From: an uncultured Draconibacterium sp.
GTDB taxonomy: Bacteria > Bacteroidota > Bacteroidia > Bacteroidales > Prolixibacteraceae
NCBI RefSeq assembly: GCF_963675065.1
Contig: NZ_OY775905.1
Location: 62,001-126,000 of the forward strand
Direction of reading: 5' to 3'
DNA length: 64,000 nt
The position numbers and the translations under genes were made by a program. The notes under the pieces are model-generated. The model saw only the letters and a program-made list of their open reading frames with translations, searched no databases and was not told the origin of the DNA. Below, in pieces: positions 8,118-16,482 of the stretch. The first letter of the stretch is position 1; every line of letters begins with the position of its first letter.

Positions 8118-9438
8118 TATTTTCTATAACTAACTCAATTAGTGGCAATTAAAATCTCAAATGATTATAGGTATCGATTAAGTCTCTCTTCGAAATATCC
8201 CATAATGTTTCTCCTAAGTTAGGAATTTTTTGAATAAAATTTAAATAGAAATATTGAAATTACAATTAAATAAATATGCTTTAGAATACTCGAGTTCAAC
8301 ATTGTATAAATTTTTAATACTTCGGAAAAAGATTTGGGGGCTTCATTAGCATTATAAATAGAAATTCATGGAAAGAGAAGCTGATTTACTTTTCTTCTTT
8401 GTGGAAACTGGTACCACCAGTTTAGGATTTGAATCCTGATGATCCAAAATATAATTAACAGCTTTCTGATCCAAACTAGAAGTCATTACTAATTTTTTCT
8501 TTTGTAAGTAACTGTCATAACCTGTGAGTAAATTCGTTGAAAATCATTTTTTTATTATCCCATTGGTTTCTACTTCCTCATAATAGATAATACGTTTTAA
8601 CTGTTAAGACTTTAATTCGCAGAATTAATCAAGCTTTTAATCGCCAGATTAAAAGTCCCTGCCGGACAGGCACAAGCGATTTTGTGAAACAAAGTCACAT
8701 CTTGCCAACCCCTCCCCCACCAGCAATAGCAAGGACTTCGGGCTTGCGAAAAAAAAGAGAAACGGTTTTACCCGTTCCTATTTCAAAATTCTGGCATAGC
8801 CATTTTATATTTGGATGTAAAGGCTGCAACTATTATAACAACCATTAAAAACAGGCTGTTTTAATTTTATTTGTTAAAATAAAATATTCCCAAAAAGAAG
8901 AGAAAAGAAGAAAAAAAAAGAGAAGAAAGCCCTGGGAACCGCCATCCGGGGATAAAAAGCAAGGCTGGCCCGTCCCTGTTAACGTTTAAAATCAAACTTT
9001 TAGATTAGTATGACGGGACATTTATTTAGCCTTGCGGTTTATCGGGCGTTGGCCTTGGTGGAGCATGGTGATCTTTGGGCGTCTTTTTTTGTTTTCAACC
9101 TTTTAAAAATTAATACCAATTAAATCGATACGTGTGCCGGGGCGGTTCAAGTGCAGAACTGAAGTGCAACAGAAGGATGGCTCTTTGACGTGCAGTGCCT
9201 AAAGGCTTTTTTCATTGTAAGTGCGAGACCAGTACACTTTTACCGTGAGTAAGCGAACAGGTTTAGGGAATATCGGAGACCATCAGGGGAAATGGCCGTG
9301 GCATGGGAGAAATACTCAACACCGGTAAAGTTATTGAGCGAGTTGGCTAAAGGCAAGTGCATTTCTGCTGCGAACGTTTTGTCATGCTTGAAAAAAGAAA
9401 GTATTATATCTACTTAATGTGGTTGCTATTTGGCGAGA
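8118..9438. other. Gene-free stretch with decayed coding traces
   Basis: About 1.3 kb without an intact gene. On the minus strand 8353-8550 an open stretch of roughly 60 codons without a start ends LVVPVSTKKKSKSASL...; it has a coding look but I do not recognise it. A purine-rich run (8893-8935), an imperfect inverted repeat (8959-9035) and a GC-richer section (9040-9390) follow. Flanked by recombinase and transposase fragments, it is best read as the eroded remains of an integrated element. Confidence 0.5.
8959..9035. repeat. Imperfect inverted repeat in mobile-element debris
   Basis: GCAAGGCT (8959-8966) and CCCGTC (8969-8974) recur inverted as GACGGG (9012-9017) and AGCCTTGC (9028-9035). 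The two paired blocks are in the right order for one long interrupted hairpin. It could be a transfer-origin or element-end structure; nothing in the sequence proves either. Confidence 0.5.
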
Positions 9439-9439
9439 A

Positions 9440-9476
9440 TGTGTGAATAGTGTAACTCTTTTTCAGAATTGTGTAA
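9440..9476 (+). promoter_or_regulatory. Upstream element copy 2
   Basis: TGTGTGAATAGTGTAA, 14 nt, TGTGTAA. It ends 90 nt before the lipoprotein start at 9567 and is followed by TACTTCC, as in several other copies. Confidence 0.75.
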
Positions 9477-9566
9477 TACTTCCTAACAGTATAGTTATGA
9501 TCTTGTTGTTGTGAAAAATTATTCACTACTGTCTCGCCAGTTGCGAGAATTTAATTTAAACAGTTT

Positions 9567-10019
9567 ATGAAAATGCAAAATATAAACCGACCGATAAAAA
9601 GTATCTTTTTGGTAGTTTTTGCGGTTATGATGATAGTTCCACTCACATCGTGTGCAAAAAAGTTCACTTTTTTAAGTTCAACTGTTGTACCGGGAGCTGA
9701 TGGATATGTTAAGGTAAAAAAGGATAAGAATAAGAATTATATTGTAAAAATAGAAGTGTCGGATTTAGCTGAAGTAGAAAGGGTTCAACCAACAAAAACA
9801 ACTTATGTTGTTTGGATGGAAACCGATGAGGGTAATGCCGAAAATCTTGGACAATTAAAAAGCTCCACAAGTTTTTTATCAAAACGCCATACTGCGTCTT
9901 TGGAAACGGCATCTTCTTTTAAGCCGGTAAAAGTATTTATTACAACCGAAAATGGAACAAACGTGCAATATCCGGGCCGGCAGGTGGTACTTACCACAGA
10001 AGATTTTACTGTGAAATAG
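9567..10019 (+). CDS. Small lipoprotein of unknown function
   Basis: 150 residues. A lysine-bearing N-terminus and hydrophobic stretch end in the lipobox LTSC (Cys near residue 29), so the mature protein should be a lipid-anchored envelope protein of about 120 residues. The mature part is strand-rich with alternating Lys and hydrophobic residues (GYVKVKKDKNKNYIVKIEV); no family recognised. ATG at 9573 (MQNINRP) is an alternative start. Headed by the island element and followed by a hairpin terminator, so it is probably a single-gene unit. Confidence 0.75.
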   Translation: MKMQNINRPIKSIFLVVFAVMMIVPLTSCAKKFTFLSSTVVPGADGYVKVKKDKNKNYIVKIEVSDLAEVERVQPTKTTYVVWMETDEGNAENLGQLKSSTSFLSKRHTASLETASSFKPVKVFITTENGTNVQYPGRQVVLTTEDFTVK

Positions 10020-10053
10020 ATATTTATGCCTTCGACAAACAATTAAACAATTC

Positions 10054-10080
10054 AAAAGGCAGCCACATGGTTGCCTTTTT
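10054..10080 (+). terminator. Rho-independent terminator after lipoprotein
   Basis: AAAAGGCAGCCA, loop CAT, GGTTGCCTTTTT: a GC-containing stem followed by T residues, 35 nt after the lipoprotein stop. Confidence 0.8.
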
Positions 10081-10102
10081 GCATTTTGCAATTCAGCTAA
10101 AA

Positions 10103-10139
10103 TGTGAGAATGATGTAACTCAAATCGAAAATTGTGTAA
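10103..10139 (+). promoter_or_regulatory. Upstream element copy 3 (before pseudogene)
   Basis: TGTGAGAATGATGTAA, 14 nt, TGTGTAA; 67 nt before the ATG of the decayed Thivi_2564 copy. Both boxes are intact although the gene behind it is broken. Confidence 0.75.
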
Positions 10140-10206
10140 AACATTTTATTGGGTAGAACCTGATCTTTGGGAAGTAGAATTTAGTAGCAATTTTAAATGA
10201 ATTATT

Positions 10207-10408
10207 ATGTTTAACTATTCTTGTTGTTGTTGGAGTTGTTGGAGTTATCCTATGACTCATAAACAACTACATTCCGATGCAACGCACTATTAAAAATATT
10301 CTTAATGCCGTGGTTGTAATTATTCTGGTAATATGGTTGCTGAAAGAATTTGGTGTGCTGGATAGTTTGAAGAATATCCGAATTCAATTTCAGTATCTTA
10401 GGCTGTAA
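10207..10408 (+). pseudogene. Broken paralogue of Thivi_2564-family membrane protein
   Basis: From 10208 the + strand reads as the same protein as the intact gene at 16111: GVVGVIL, stop, LINNYIPMQRTIKNILNAVV, then VIWLLKEFGVLDSLKNI. The stop TGA (10253-10255) replaces the Trp codon TGG in the intact copy. The ATG at 10207 is out of frame with the rest, and the C-terminus is extended. Nucleotide similarity to 16160-16290 is very high, so the duplication is recent relative to its decay. Confidence 0.85.
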
Positions 10409-10496
10409 ACTACTGCTGATAGATAATTGAAATATTCAGACAATTTTTCATGAGATATCGATATCCGTTGGATTTAAAAGATTGGGGTTTGTAAAG

Positions 10497-10532
10497 TGGT
10501 TGGATGATGAGCCCATCTTCAGTTTTGTGTAA
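10497..10532 (+). promoter_or_regulatory. Upstream element copy 4 (first box degenerate)
   Basis: TGGTTGGATGATGAGC stands where the first box should be. The second box TGTGTAA (10526-10532) followed by TACTATC is perfect; spacing is one base short. It lies 61 nt before the start at 10594. Confidence 0.5.
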
Positions 10533-10593
10533 TACTATCTCAAATAAAAATCCAACCATTATATGAGGAAATTTAATCACAAAAATTATTACA

Positions 10594-10812
10594 ATGAAAA
10601 AAACTTTGGGAATTATACTAATTGTAATTGGACTATTAATGATGGTGTATACCGGATTTAACTACATCACAAAAGAGAAGGTGGTGGATTTGGGTCCCAT
10701 TGAAATTAATGCCGAAGAAAGCCATACCGTTAAATGGCCGCCTATTGTTGGAGTTATTTTTATTGTTGGAGGCATCGTTGTAATTGCACTCGATAAAAAG
10801 GCTCGAATTTAG
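10594..10812 (+). CDS. Small two-helix membrane protein (DUF3185-like)
   Basis: 72 residues: a hydrophobic helix at residues 3-22 (GIILIVIGLLMMVYTGF), a polar middle of about 25 residues, then a second helix near 50-66 (IVGVIFIVGGIVVIAL) and a short basic tail. The pattern resembles DUF3185-type small inner-membrane proteins, function unknown. It is a single gene between two copies of the island element, so its expression is likely tied to the same regulon. Confidence 0.7.
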   Translation: MKKTLGIILIVIGLLMMVYTGFNYITKEKVVDLGPIEINAEESHTVKWPPIVGVIFIVGGIVVIALDKKARI

Positions 10813-10839
10813 TGCCGTGTAATAATTGAAGTTTCTAAA

Positions 10840-10876
10840 TGTGTGAAGAATGTAATTTATTATTCAGTATTAGTAG
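10840..10876 (+). promoter_or_regulatory. Upstream element copy 5 (second box degenerate)
   Basis: TGTGTGAAGAATGTAA, 14 nt, TTAGTAG. The second box has been overrun by a triplet repeat. It lies 89 nt before the CsbD-like start at 10966. Confidence 0.6.
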
Positions 10877-10897
10877 TAGTATTAGTAGTAGTAGTAC
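10868..10897 (+). repeat. TAG/TAT triplet microsatellite
   Basis: A tract of AGT/ATT triplets (tattagtagtagtattagta...) of about 30 bases lies inside the second half of the upstream element. Length change here would alter promoter spacing. Confidence 0.75.
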
Positions 10898-10965
10898 ACA
10901 GCAATTAAAGTATAAAATTGTTACAATCTTGTACCTATGATTTAGGTATAATAAAGTTAAAAATA

Positions 10966-11151
10966 ATGAGTATCATAGAATTAGAAGGAAGCTGGGAAGA
11001 AAAGAAGGGTAAACTCAAACAGAGATTTGAAGTATTAACACACGATGACCTTATGTTTGCTGGAGGAAATATTGAAGTACTGTATGATAAACTTCAAATA
11101 AAGCTAGGCTTAACAAAAGCAGAATTTCAAGAAATTATTGAATCACTATAA
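10966..11151 (+). CDS. CsbD-like small stress protein (copy 1)
   Basis: 61 residues starting MSIIELEGSWEEKKGKLKQ. The W-xx-KKGKLKQRF pattern, the T-x-x-D-L turn and the amphipathic C-terminal helix resemble the CsbD/YjbJ general stress protein family, cytosolic and of unknown biochemical role. Two paralogues in the same island (24184 and 35035) share W...K.K.K, D-L, G-x-x-E, K-L-G and a final IIxxL, which supports a real gene. An upstream ATG-less extension to 10918 is unlikely. Headed by the island element; 11181 follows after 29 bp. Confidence 0.7.
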   Translation: MSIIELEGSWEEKKGKLKQRFEVLTHDDLMFAGGNIEVLYDKLQIKLGLTKAEFQEIIESL

Positions 11152-11180
11152 TCTGTTATATAATTTTAAAAAATCACAAA

Positions 11181-11516
11181 ATGAAAAAGGCAATTTTTTT
11201 TGTAATCGTAATGATTTTGGCAATGAGTTCGGCTATGGCATTTGCAAGTCCCAAGGATGTAAAAACAGATGCTGAAAAGTCTGCTGTTCCTGTAAAAACC
11301 GAAAACAAATTGTCGGAAGCGGAAATTACCCGTTTGACAAAACGTGTTGAAGAAATCCGGGATTTGGATAAATCAGAAATGAATACCAAAGAACGGAAAG
11401 AACTGAGAAAAGAACTGAAAGAGATTAAGAAGAATGTTAAGAATAGCGGAGGAACCGTTGTTATTAGTGGTGCTGCCCTCGTTTTAATTATTATTCTGAT
11501 TATCCTTTTGGTTTGA
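11181..11516 (+). CDS. Exported small protein with charged middle and C-terminal membrane helix
   Basis: 111 residues: signal peptide (residues 1-22, ending AMAFA), a highly charged helical middle (ITRLTKRVEEIRDLDKSEMN and KERKELRKELKEIKKNVKN), then a C-terminal hydrophobic helix (residues 94-110). It would be periplasmic or membrane-held. Similar signal-coil-TM proteins occur widely in Bacteroidota, function unknown. It lies 29 bp after the CsbD-like gene and is probably in the same unit. Confidence 0.65.
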   Translation: MKKAIFFVIVMILAMSSAMAFASPKDVKTDAEKSAVPVKTENKLSEAEITRLTKRVEEIRDLDKSEMNTKERKELRKELKEIKKNVKNSGGTVVISGAALVLIIILIILLV

Positions 11517-11728
11517 TTAAATGTTTTTTAACCTGAGTTACTGATAACTACTTTATTTTATTAGAGAGGATTCACTTAGGATAAGAATTTCCCCGAAATC
11601 AGCTCCTCAATCAAGACAATGAAAACGAGTAATTTTCAAAAGCAGGGTTGTTTGATGAAAAGATTTCGTGGGATATAAATCTAAAAGTTAAAGTTTAGTT
11701 AGATACAATGCATTCAAAATCCGAGTAG

Positions 11729-12874
11729 ATGAAAACTCTTTCAAAAATACTTGCTGTACTGCTTTTAATAAACATTTATGCTCTGTTTTCAGCTCAATCG
11801 TTATCAGCACAGCAAGGACCGGAATTTGTCAGTTTCCGGGTTTTTTATGATGAATTAAGTCCTTATGGATTTTGGGTCAACTATCCGAATTACAATTACG
11901 TTTGGATTCCCAATGTAGATGCCCATTTTACTCCTTACTCAACTGCCGGACAATGGGTAATGACAGAATATGGCTGGACCTGGGTGTCGAGTTATTCCTG
12001 GGGCTGGGCGGCATTTCATTACGGACGTTGGGATTACGATGATTATTATGGATGGTTTTGGATTCCTGACAATGAATGGGGGCCATCGTGGGTTGTCTGG
12101 AGAAAAGCCCATGGCTATTATGGGTGGGCGCCTCTGAGGCCGGGAATGAACAGCAACATGAATTTCGGTAGCAAATACGATGATAATATCCATTGGAATT
12201 TTGTACAATACAGCGATTTTGGGAAATCAAATATTGGAACTTATGTTGTTGACAATTCCACCTATAACAATTTAATAAGAAGCTCTTCCGTAATAAACAA
12301 TACATACAACGATAACAGACGCAACGTAAGTTATATTTCAGGCCCTTCATTACGACAGGTTCAACGGACATCGGGCAGGGAAATGGGGAGGGTTGCAATA
12401 ACGGATTACAACAGGCCCGGACAAGTATTTGAAAACAATCGATTGCAATTATACAGACCATTGATAGAAAAAAACACGGGCATGAACAAAAGGTTGGAGC
12501 CATCGAAAATAACAGACCTCCTGTATGTAAAATCACCACAAGAGCGAGTTGATTTTTATCAACGTGGGGCAATAACGCCCAAAGATGAATTGAGAAATAA
12601 AAAACAAATCAGGCCATTGGAGGCCGAAAGAATAAACCAACAGCATCAGAATCAATTCCTGTATATAACACGACTAAACAAATACAAAATTCGACGGATT
12701 AGATCCATTCAGGAGATTGAGTTCCGATCGCAGGAAAAACAACTACTTCAACCGATGAACCTCCACAATAAGAATAATGTTGCCCCGCCAGTCAATGCGC
12801 AAAAAAGATCGAAAACAACAGGAGAAAGAAGACAACAGGAGCCCGACAAACAAAGAGAAAGACGTAACAAATAG
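11729..12874 (+). CDS. DUF6600-type exported protein
   Basis: 381 residues with a signal peptide (cleavage near AQSLSAQQ, residue 27). Residues 35-140 are a Trp/Tyr-rich domain with YGFWV, YNYVWIP, YGWTWVSSYSWGWAAFHYGR and YGWFWIPDNEWGPSWVVW, which matches the DUF6600 pattern. The C-terminal half is polar, basic and low in complexity, ending in a run of Lys/Arg/Gln, and may bind nucleic acid or anionic polymer (inference). No upstream element in the 212 bp before it, so it may be read through from 10966 or have its own promoter. Confidence 0.75.
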   Translation: MKTLSKILAVLLLINIYALFSAQSLSAQQGPEFVSFRVFYDELSPYGFWVNYPNYNYVWIPNVDAHFTPYSTAGQWVMTEYGWTWVSSYSWGWAAFHYGRWDYDDYYGWFWIPDNEWGPSWVVWRKAHGYYGWAPLRPGMNSNMNFGSKYDDNIHWNFVQYSDFGKSNIGTYVVDNSTYNNLIRSSSVINNTYNDNRRNVSYISGPSLRQVQRTSGREMGRVAITDYNRPGQVFENNRLQLYRPLIEKNTGMNKRLEPSKITDLLYVKSPQERVDFYQRGAITPKDELRNKKQIRPLEAERINQQHQNQFLYITRLNKYKIRRIRSIQEIEFRSQEKQLLQPMNLHNKNNVAPPVNAQKRSKTTGERRQQEPDKQRERRNK

Positions 12875-12927
12875 AAAATATAGTACTCGTTAAAATAGGA
12901 AATGTTATTTGCAGTCCAACGTCAGTA

Positions 12928-15900
12928 TTGGAATGTAGTATACAGATCTTAAACTGGCTTTCATTGAAATGGAATACAATCAATTATTCATGCCGAAAGA
13001 ATGATAAAAAATTACCCTGGTTCGTTCAAAAACTTCGCGTTATACTGGTCTGTCTGTTTTTTCTCGCATCTTACTCCAATACTTTATCCCAGGAATATTT
13101 CCAGCAAGAAGTCAACTACAAAATTCAGGTTTCGTTAAACGATAAGCTTCATAAATTAAGTGCATTAGAAACCCTTGAATACATCAACCACTCACCGGAC
13201 ACGCTTCATCTATTATATTTCCATTTATGGCCCAATGCCTATTCAAACAACACGACTCCTTTAGCCCGTCAAATGTTTCAGTTTTATGGAAAAGAGAAGT
13301 TGTTCAATAATCCTGAATTAAGAGGAGCTATTGATTCGCTTGATTTTGCAGTAAATGGAAGCAAGGTTAATTGGGAATTATTATCCGGCCAGCCCGACAT
13401 TTGCCGGATATATCTGGAGGTTCCCTTAAATCCGGGCGACAGCCTGCTTATTACCACCCCTTTCCGGGTAAAAATCCCCAAAGGAGTAACTTCCAGACTG
13501 GGTCACATCGGCGAATCTTATCAAATTTCACAATGGTATCCCAAGCCGGCAGTTTATGATAAAAATGGATGGCATCCAATGTCGTATCTTGATCAAGGAG
13601 AATTCTATTCTGAATTTGGCCGTTTTGAGGTGTATATAACTTTGCCCGCTAATTACATTGTAGGAACATCGGGAAACCTACAAAACTACAGCGAAATTGA
13701 AATGCTGGATAAACTTGCAGCCGACACTGCCTGGATAAAAACCGCCAGTTTAACAGATACTGATTTTCCGGCTTCATCAAAACAGGTTAAAACACTCCAT
13801 TACACTGCCGATAAAATTCATGATTTTGCATGGTTTGCGGATAAACGGTTCCATGTGCAGAGAGGAAAGGTGAAACTTCCAAACTCCGACAGAGAAGTAA
13901 CGACCATGGTTTTGTTTACAAATGAGCAATCTGAACTTTGGAAAGATGCCTTACAATATGTAGATGAAGCAATTTATTGGTTTTCGGATAAAATTGGCGA
14001 TTATCCCTATCAAAGTTTTACGGCAGTTCAAAGCGCGCTCACTTCGGGCGACGGAATGGAATATCCGGGACTTACCGTGGTCGGACTGGCAGACAATGCC
14101 TATGCGCTCGACGAAGTTCTTTCTCACGAAATTTGCCACAACTGGTTTTACAGTGCGCTGGGGTCGAATGAGCGTAGATACCCATTTATGGATGAAAGCA
14201 TTACCAGCGCCTACACCGACCGGTATTTGGCGGAAAAATATCCGGAGAAAAAGCTTTGGGAGGTGTACCTGAAAAACAGAAAGTTGGCAAAATTTGTACA
14301 TGTCGACAAATTGCCAATCCAGCGATTAAAGGAAATGGAATGGCTTTTCCAGGCACGTAACAACCGGGAACAACCGATAAACATTCCTGCAACAGAATAT
14401 ACCGATTTAAATTACGTATTGATGCTTTACAACAAAGCCGCAATTTCTTTTAATTATCTGCGGATTTATCTTGGTGATGCTGTTTTTGATTCGGCAATGC
14501 AGGAATATTTTCGCCAATGGAGGTTCAAACATCCACAACCCGAAGACCTACGCGAAATTATTGAAACACATTCAGAAAAGGATTTAAGCTGGTTTTTTAC
14601 CGATTTACTGGGCACTACCAAACGAATCGACTATAAAATGGTTCGCACAAGTAATCAGCAGGTGCTTATTAAAAACAAAGGAGAATTGGTTTCGCCGCTT
14701 TTCATTTCGGGTACAACCGGAGATTCAATTTTCTTTGAAAAATGGGAAGATGGTTTTAAAGGCAAAAAATGGATCGATCTTCCATCGGGTGATTATACAG
14801 AACTAATTATCGATCCCGGACATACAACACCTGAGATCTTCAGAATCAACAATAATATCAAAACAAGCGGTACTTTTCCAAAGGCTGATCCTATTCGAAC
14901 TCAGCTCCTCTTTTCAATGGATGACACGGAAGCACACACAATTATGTATATGCCTGCAATTAACTGGACCAGAGAAAACAGTTTTATGCTGGGCATGGCA
15001 ATTCATAACGGCTTTATTATTCCCAAACCAATCGAATATTTTGTGATGCCATTTTATGCATTCGGAAATTCGGATTTGGCCGGATTTGGTCGAATAAATT
15101 ACAACATTACCCCTTATGATAAATTAATCCGTTTGGCAACTATCTCGCTTGAAGGAACACAATTTGGTGCACCGGGCAATTACAATTATCACAGGATTAA
15201 AACAGGACTGGAACTTCATTTTCGAAATAAAAAAATGACTCACCCTTTCCAACAGAGCATATTGGGAAATTACATTGCCGCATCCAATCTTTCTCATATT
15301 AATCATCAGGAGAAGGCAAAATTGAATTCATATATCCAAATTGGTTACCTGCTTGAAAAGACCGGTTTTGTTAATCCATATACTTTGCTGACATCTTTCG
15401 AATCCGGAAAAACGTACAAAAAAACATCGCTGGAGTTAAATTACAAATTAAGTTACTTAGGAAAAAAGGATGGACTGGAGATGCGTTTTTTTGCCGGGGC
15501 GATGCTAAAAAACGATGCCAATAATCCATTCTACGCATTTTCAGCAAGCGGAAGAAACGGAAGGGAACAATATCTTTACGAAGGAAACTACCCGGACCGT
15601 TTCAGTGTATTTCCCGAGAACTTTTTCTCCCGGCAAATGACACTTACTGAAGGAGGCCTTGTTTCTCCTTTGAACAATAGCCTGGGATATAGCCGGTGGC
15701 TTATTTCGTTTTCGCTTACAAGCAATTTGCCCGGCAAAGCTGCCAAATTCCCGGTAAAACCATTTCTTAATTTATTAATGAATGACCATGGCATTTCAGC
15801 CAGCCAAAATTCGCTGATCTTTTACGAAGCCGGCTTGAAAACCGGATTTTGGAATTTTTTTGAAATCTATATTCCCTTACTTGTTTCCAAAAATATTGAT

Positions 15901-15987
15901 TCAGTCGATAGCACTTTCAAAAACAGGATCCGATTTGTTTTCTCAATCGATTCAATCAGCAGGTTCAGATTAAATGGCAATATATAG
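12928..15987 (+). CDS. M1-family zinc metallopeptidase with C-terminal beta-barrel-like domain
   Basis: 1019 residues. The N-terminus carries a signal-like segment (VILVCLFFLASYSNTLSQE) after an unusual 35-residue leader, so the start is uncertain. The zinc site HEICH is followed by exactly 18 residues and then Glu (HExxH-x18-E) near residue 400, and GDGMEYPG upstream takes the place of the GAMEN exopeptidase motif. This is a gluzincin of the M1 type. The last roughly 400 residues alternate polar and hydrophobic residues with aromatic girdles, as in an outer-membrane barrel, which would display the peptidase at the cell surface; that part is inference. The 53-bp gap to DUF6600 suggests co-transcription. 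Confidence 0.8.
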   Translation: MECSIQILNWLSLKWNTINYSCRKNDKKLPWFVQKLRVILVCLFFLASYSNTLSQEYFQQEVNYKIQVSLNDKLHKLSALETLEYINHSPDTLHLLYFHLWPNAYSNNTTPLARQMFQFYGKEKLFNNPELRGAIDSLDFAVNGSKVNWELLSGQPDICRIYLEVPLNPGDSLLITTPFRVKIPKGVTSRLGHIGESYQISQWYPKPAVYDKNGWHPMSYLDQGEFYSEFGRFEVYITLPANYIVGTSGNLQNYSEIEMLDKLAADTAWIKTASLTDTDFPASSKQVKTLHYTADKIHDFAWFADKRFHVQRGKVKLPNSDREVTTMVLFTNEQSELWKDALQYVDEAIYWFSDKIGDYPYQSFTAVQSALTSGDGMEYPGLTVVGLADNAYALDEVLSHEICHNWFYSALGSNERRYPFMDESITSAYTDRYLAEKYPEKKLWEVYLKNRKLAKFVHVDKLPIQRLKEMEWLFQARNNREQPINIPATEYTDLNYVLMLYNKAAISFNYLRIYLGDAVFDSAMQEYFRQWRFKHPQPEDLREIIETHSEKDLSWFFTDLLGTTKRIDYKMVRTSNQQVLIKNKGELVSPLFISGTTGDSIFFEKWEDGFKGKKWIDLPSGDYTELIIDPGHTTPEIFRINNNIKTSGTFPKADPIRTQLLFSMDDTEAHTIMYMPAINWTRENSFMLGMAIHNGFIIPKPIEYFVMPFYAFGNSDLAGFGRINYNITPYDKLIRLATISLEGTQFGAPGNYNYHRIKTGLELHFRNKKMTHPFQQSILGNYIAASNLSHINHQEKAKLNSYIQIGYLLEKTGFVNPYTLLTSFESGKTYKKTSLELNYKLSYLGKKDGLEMRFFAGAMLKNDANNPFYAFSASGRNGREQYLYEGNYPDRFSVFPENFFSRQMTLTEGGLVSPLNNSLGYSRWLISFSLTSNLPGKAAKFPVKPFLNLLMNDHGISASQNSLIFYEAGLKTGFWNFFEIYIPLLVSKNIDSVDSTFKNRIRFVFSIDSISRFRLNGNI

Positions 15988-16006
15988 CTGTTTGTCGTTT
16001 CCCAAA

Positions 16007-16043
16007 TGTGTGAATGATGTAACTCTTTCACGAAATAATGTAA
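16007..16043 (+). promoter_or_regulatory. Upstream element copy 6
   Basis: TGTGTGAATGATGTAA, 14 nt, AATGTAA; 67 nt before the start at 16111. Confidence 0.8.
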
Positions 16044-16110
16044 TAAATTCTATGGCAGGTTGGCAGACCTTTGCAAGGAAGGATTTAGTAACAAATTAAA
16101 ATTTAAAAAT

Positions 16111-16296
16111 ATGCCTATTTTAACGATCATTATTGTGATTTTGGTTGTAGGAGTTATTCTCTGGTTGGTAAATAACTACATTCCTATGCAACGCACCATT
16201 AAAAATATTCTTAATGCGGTGGTTGTAATTATTCTTGTGATTTGGCTGCTGAAGGCATTTGGTGTTTTGGACAGCTTACAAAACATAAAAATTTAG
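16111..16296 (+). CDS. Thivi_2564-family small membrane protein
   Basis: 61 residues: MPILTIIIVILVVGVILWLV forms the first helix, NNYIPMQRTIKNILN a conserved polar link, and VVVIILVIWLLKAFGVL the second helix. This arrangement is that of the Thivi_2564 family, inner-membrane proteins of unknown role. I start it at 16111: the in-frame extension back to 16060 contains no homology and runs into the region just after the upstream element. A broken paralogue lies at 10207. Confidence 0.8.
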   Translation: MPILTIIIVILVVGVILWLVNNYIPMQRTIKNILNAVVVIILVIWLLKAFGVLDSLQNIKI

Positions 16297-16356
16297 GATT
16301 AGTTTTATCTGCGATCATTTCTGTCTTCTTTTTGAATTGGATAAAATTGGGTCAAA

Positions 16357-16393
16357 TGTGAGAATATTGTAATTCTTATTCAAAATTATGTAA
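16357..16393 (+). promoter_or_regulatory. Upstream element copy 7
   Basis: TGTGAGAATATTGTAA, 14 nt, TATGTAA; 89 nt before the lipoprotein start at 16483. Confidence 0.75.
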
Positions 16394-16482
16394 TATTCTC
16401 CGAACCCAAAGTTTTCACCTTTGCTCAGTGAAAATATTTTCACGACTGTGCCGCCAGACGCGGTAAAAATATTCAGAATAAA

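Noticed and set aside
4818..10408. TGA as a sense codon (recoding) to rescue the cupin and Thivi_2564 copies
   Set aside because: The cupin frame also contains TAA and two TAG. Intact genes in the window end in TGA in the ordinary way.
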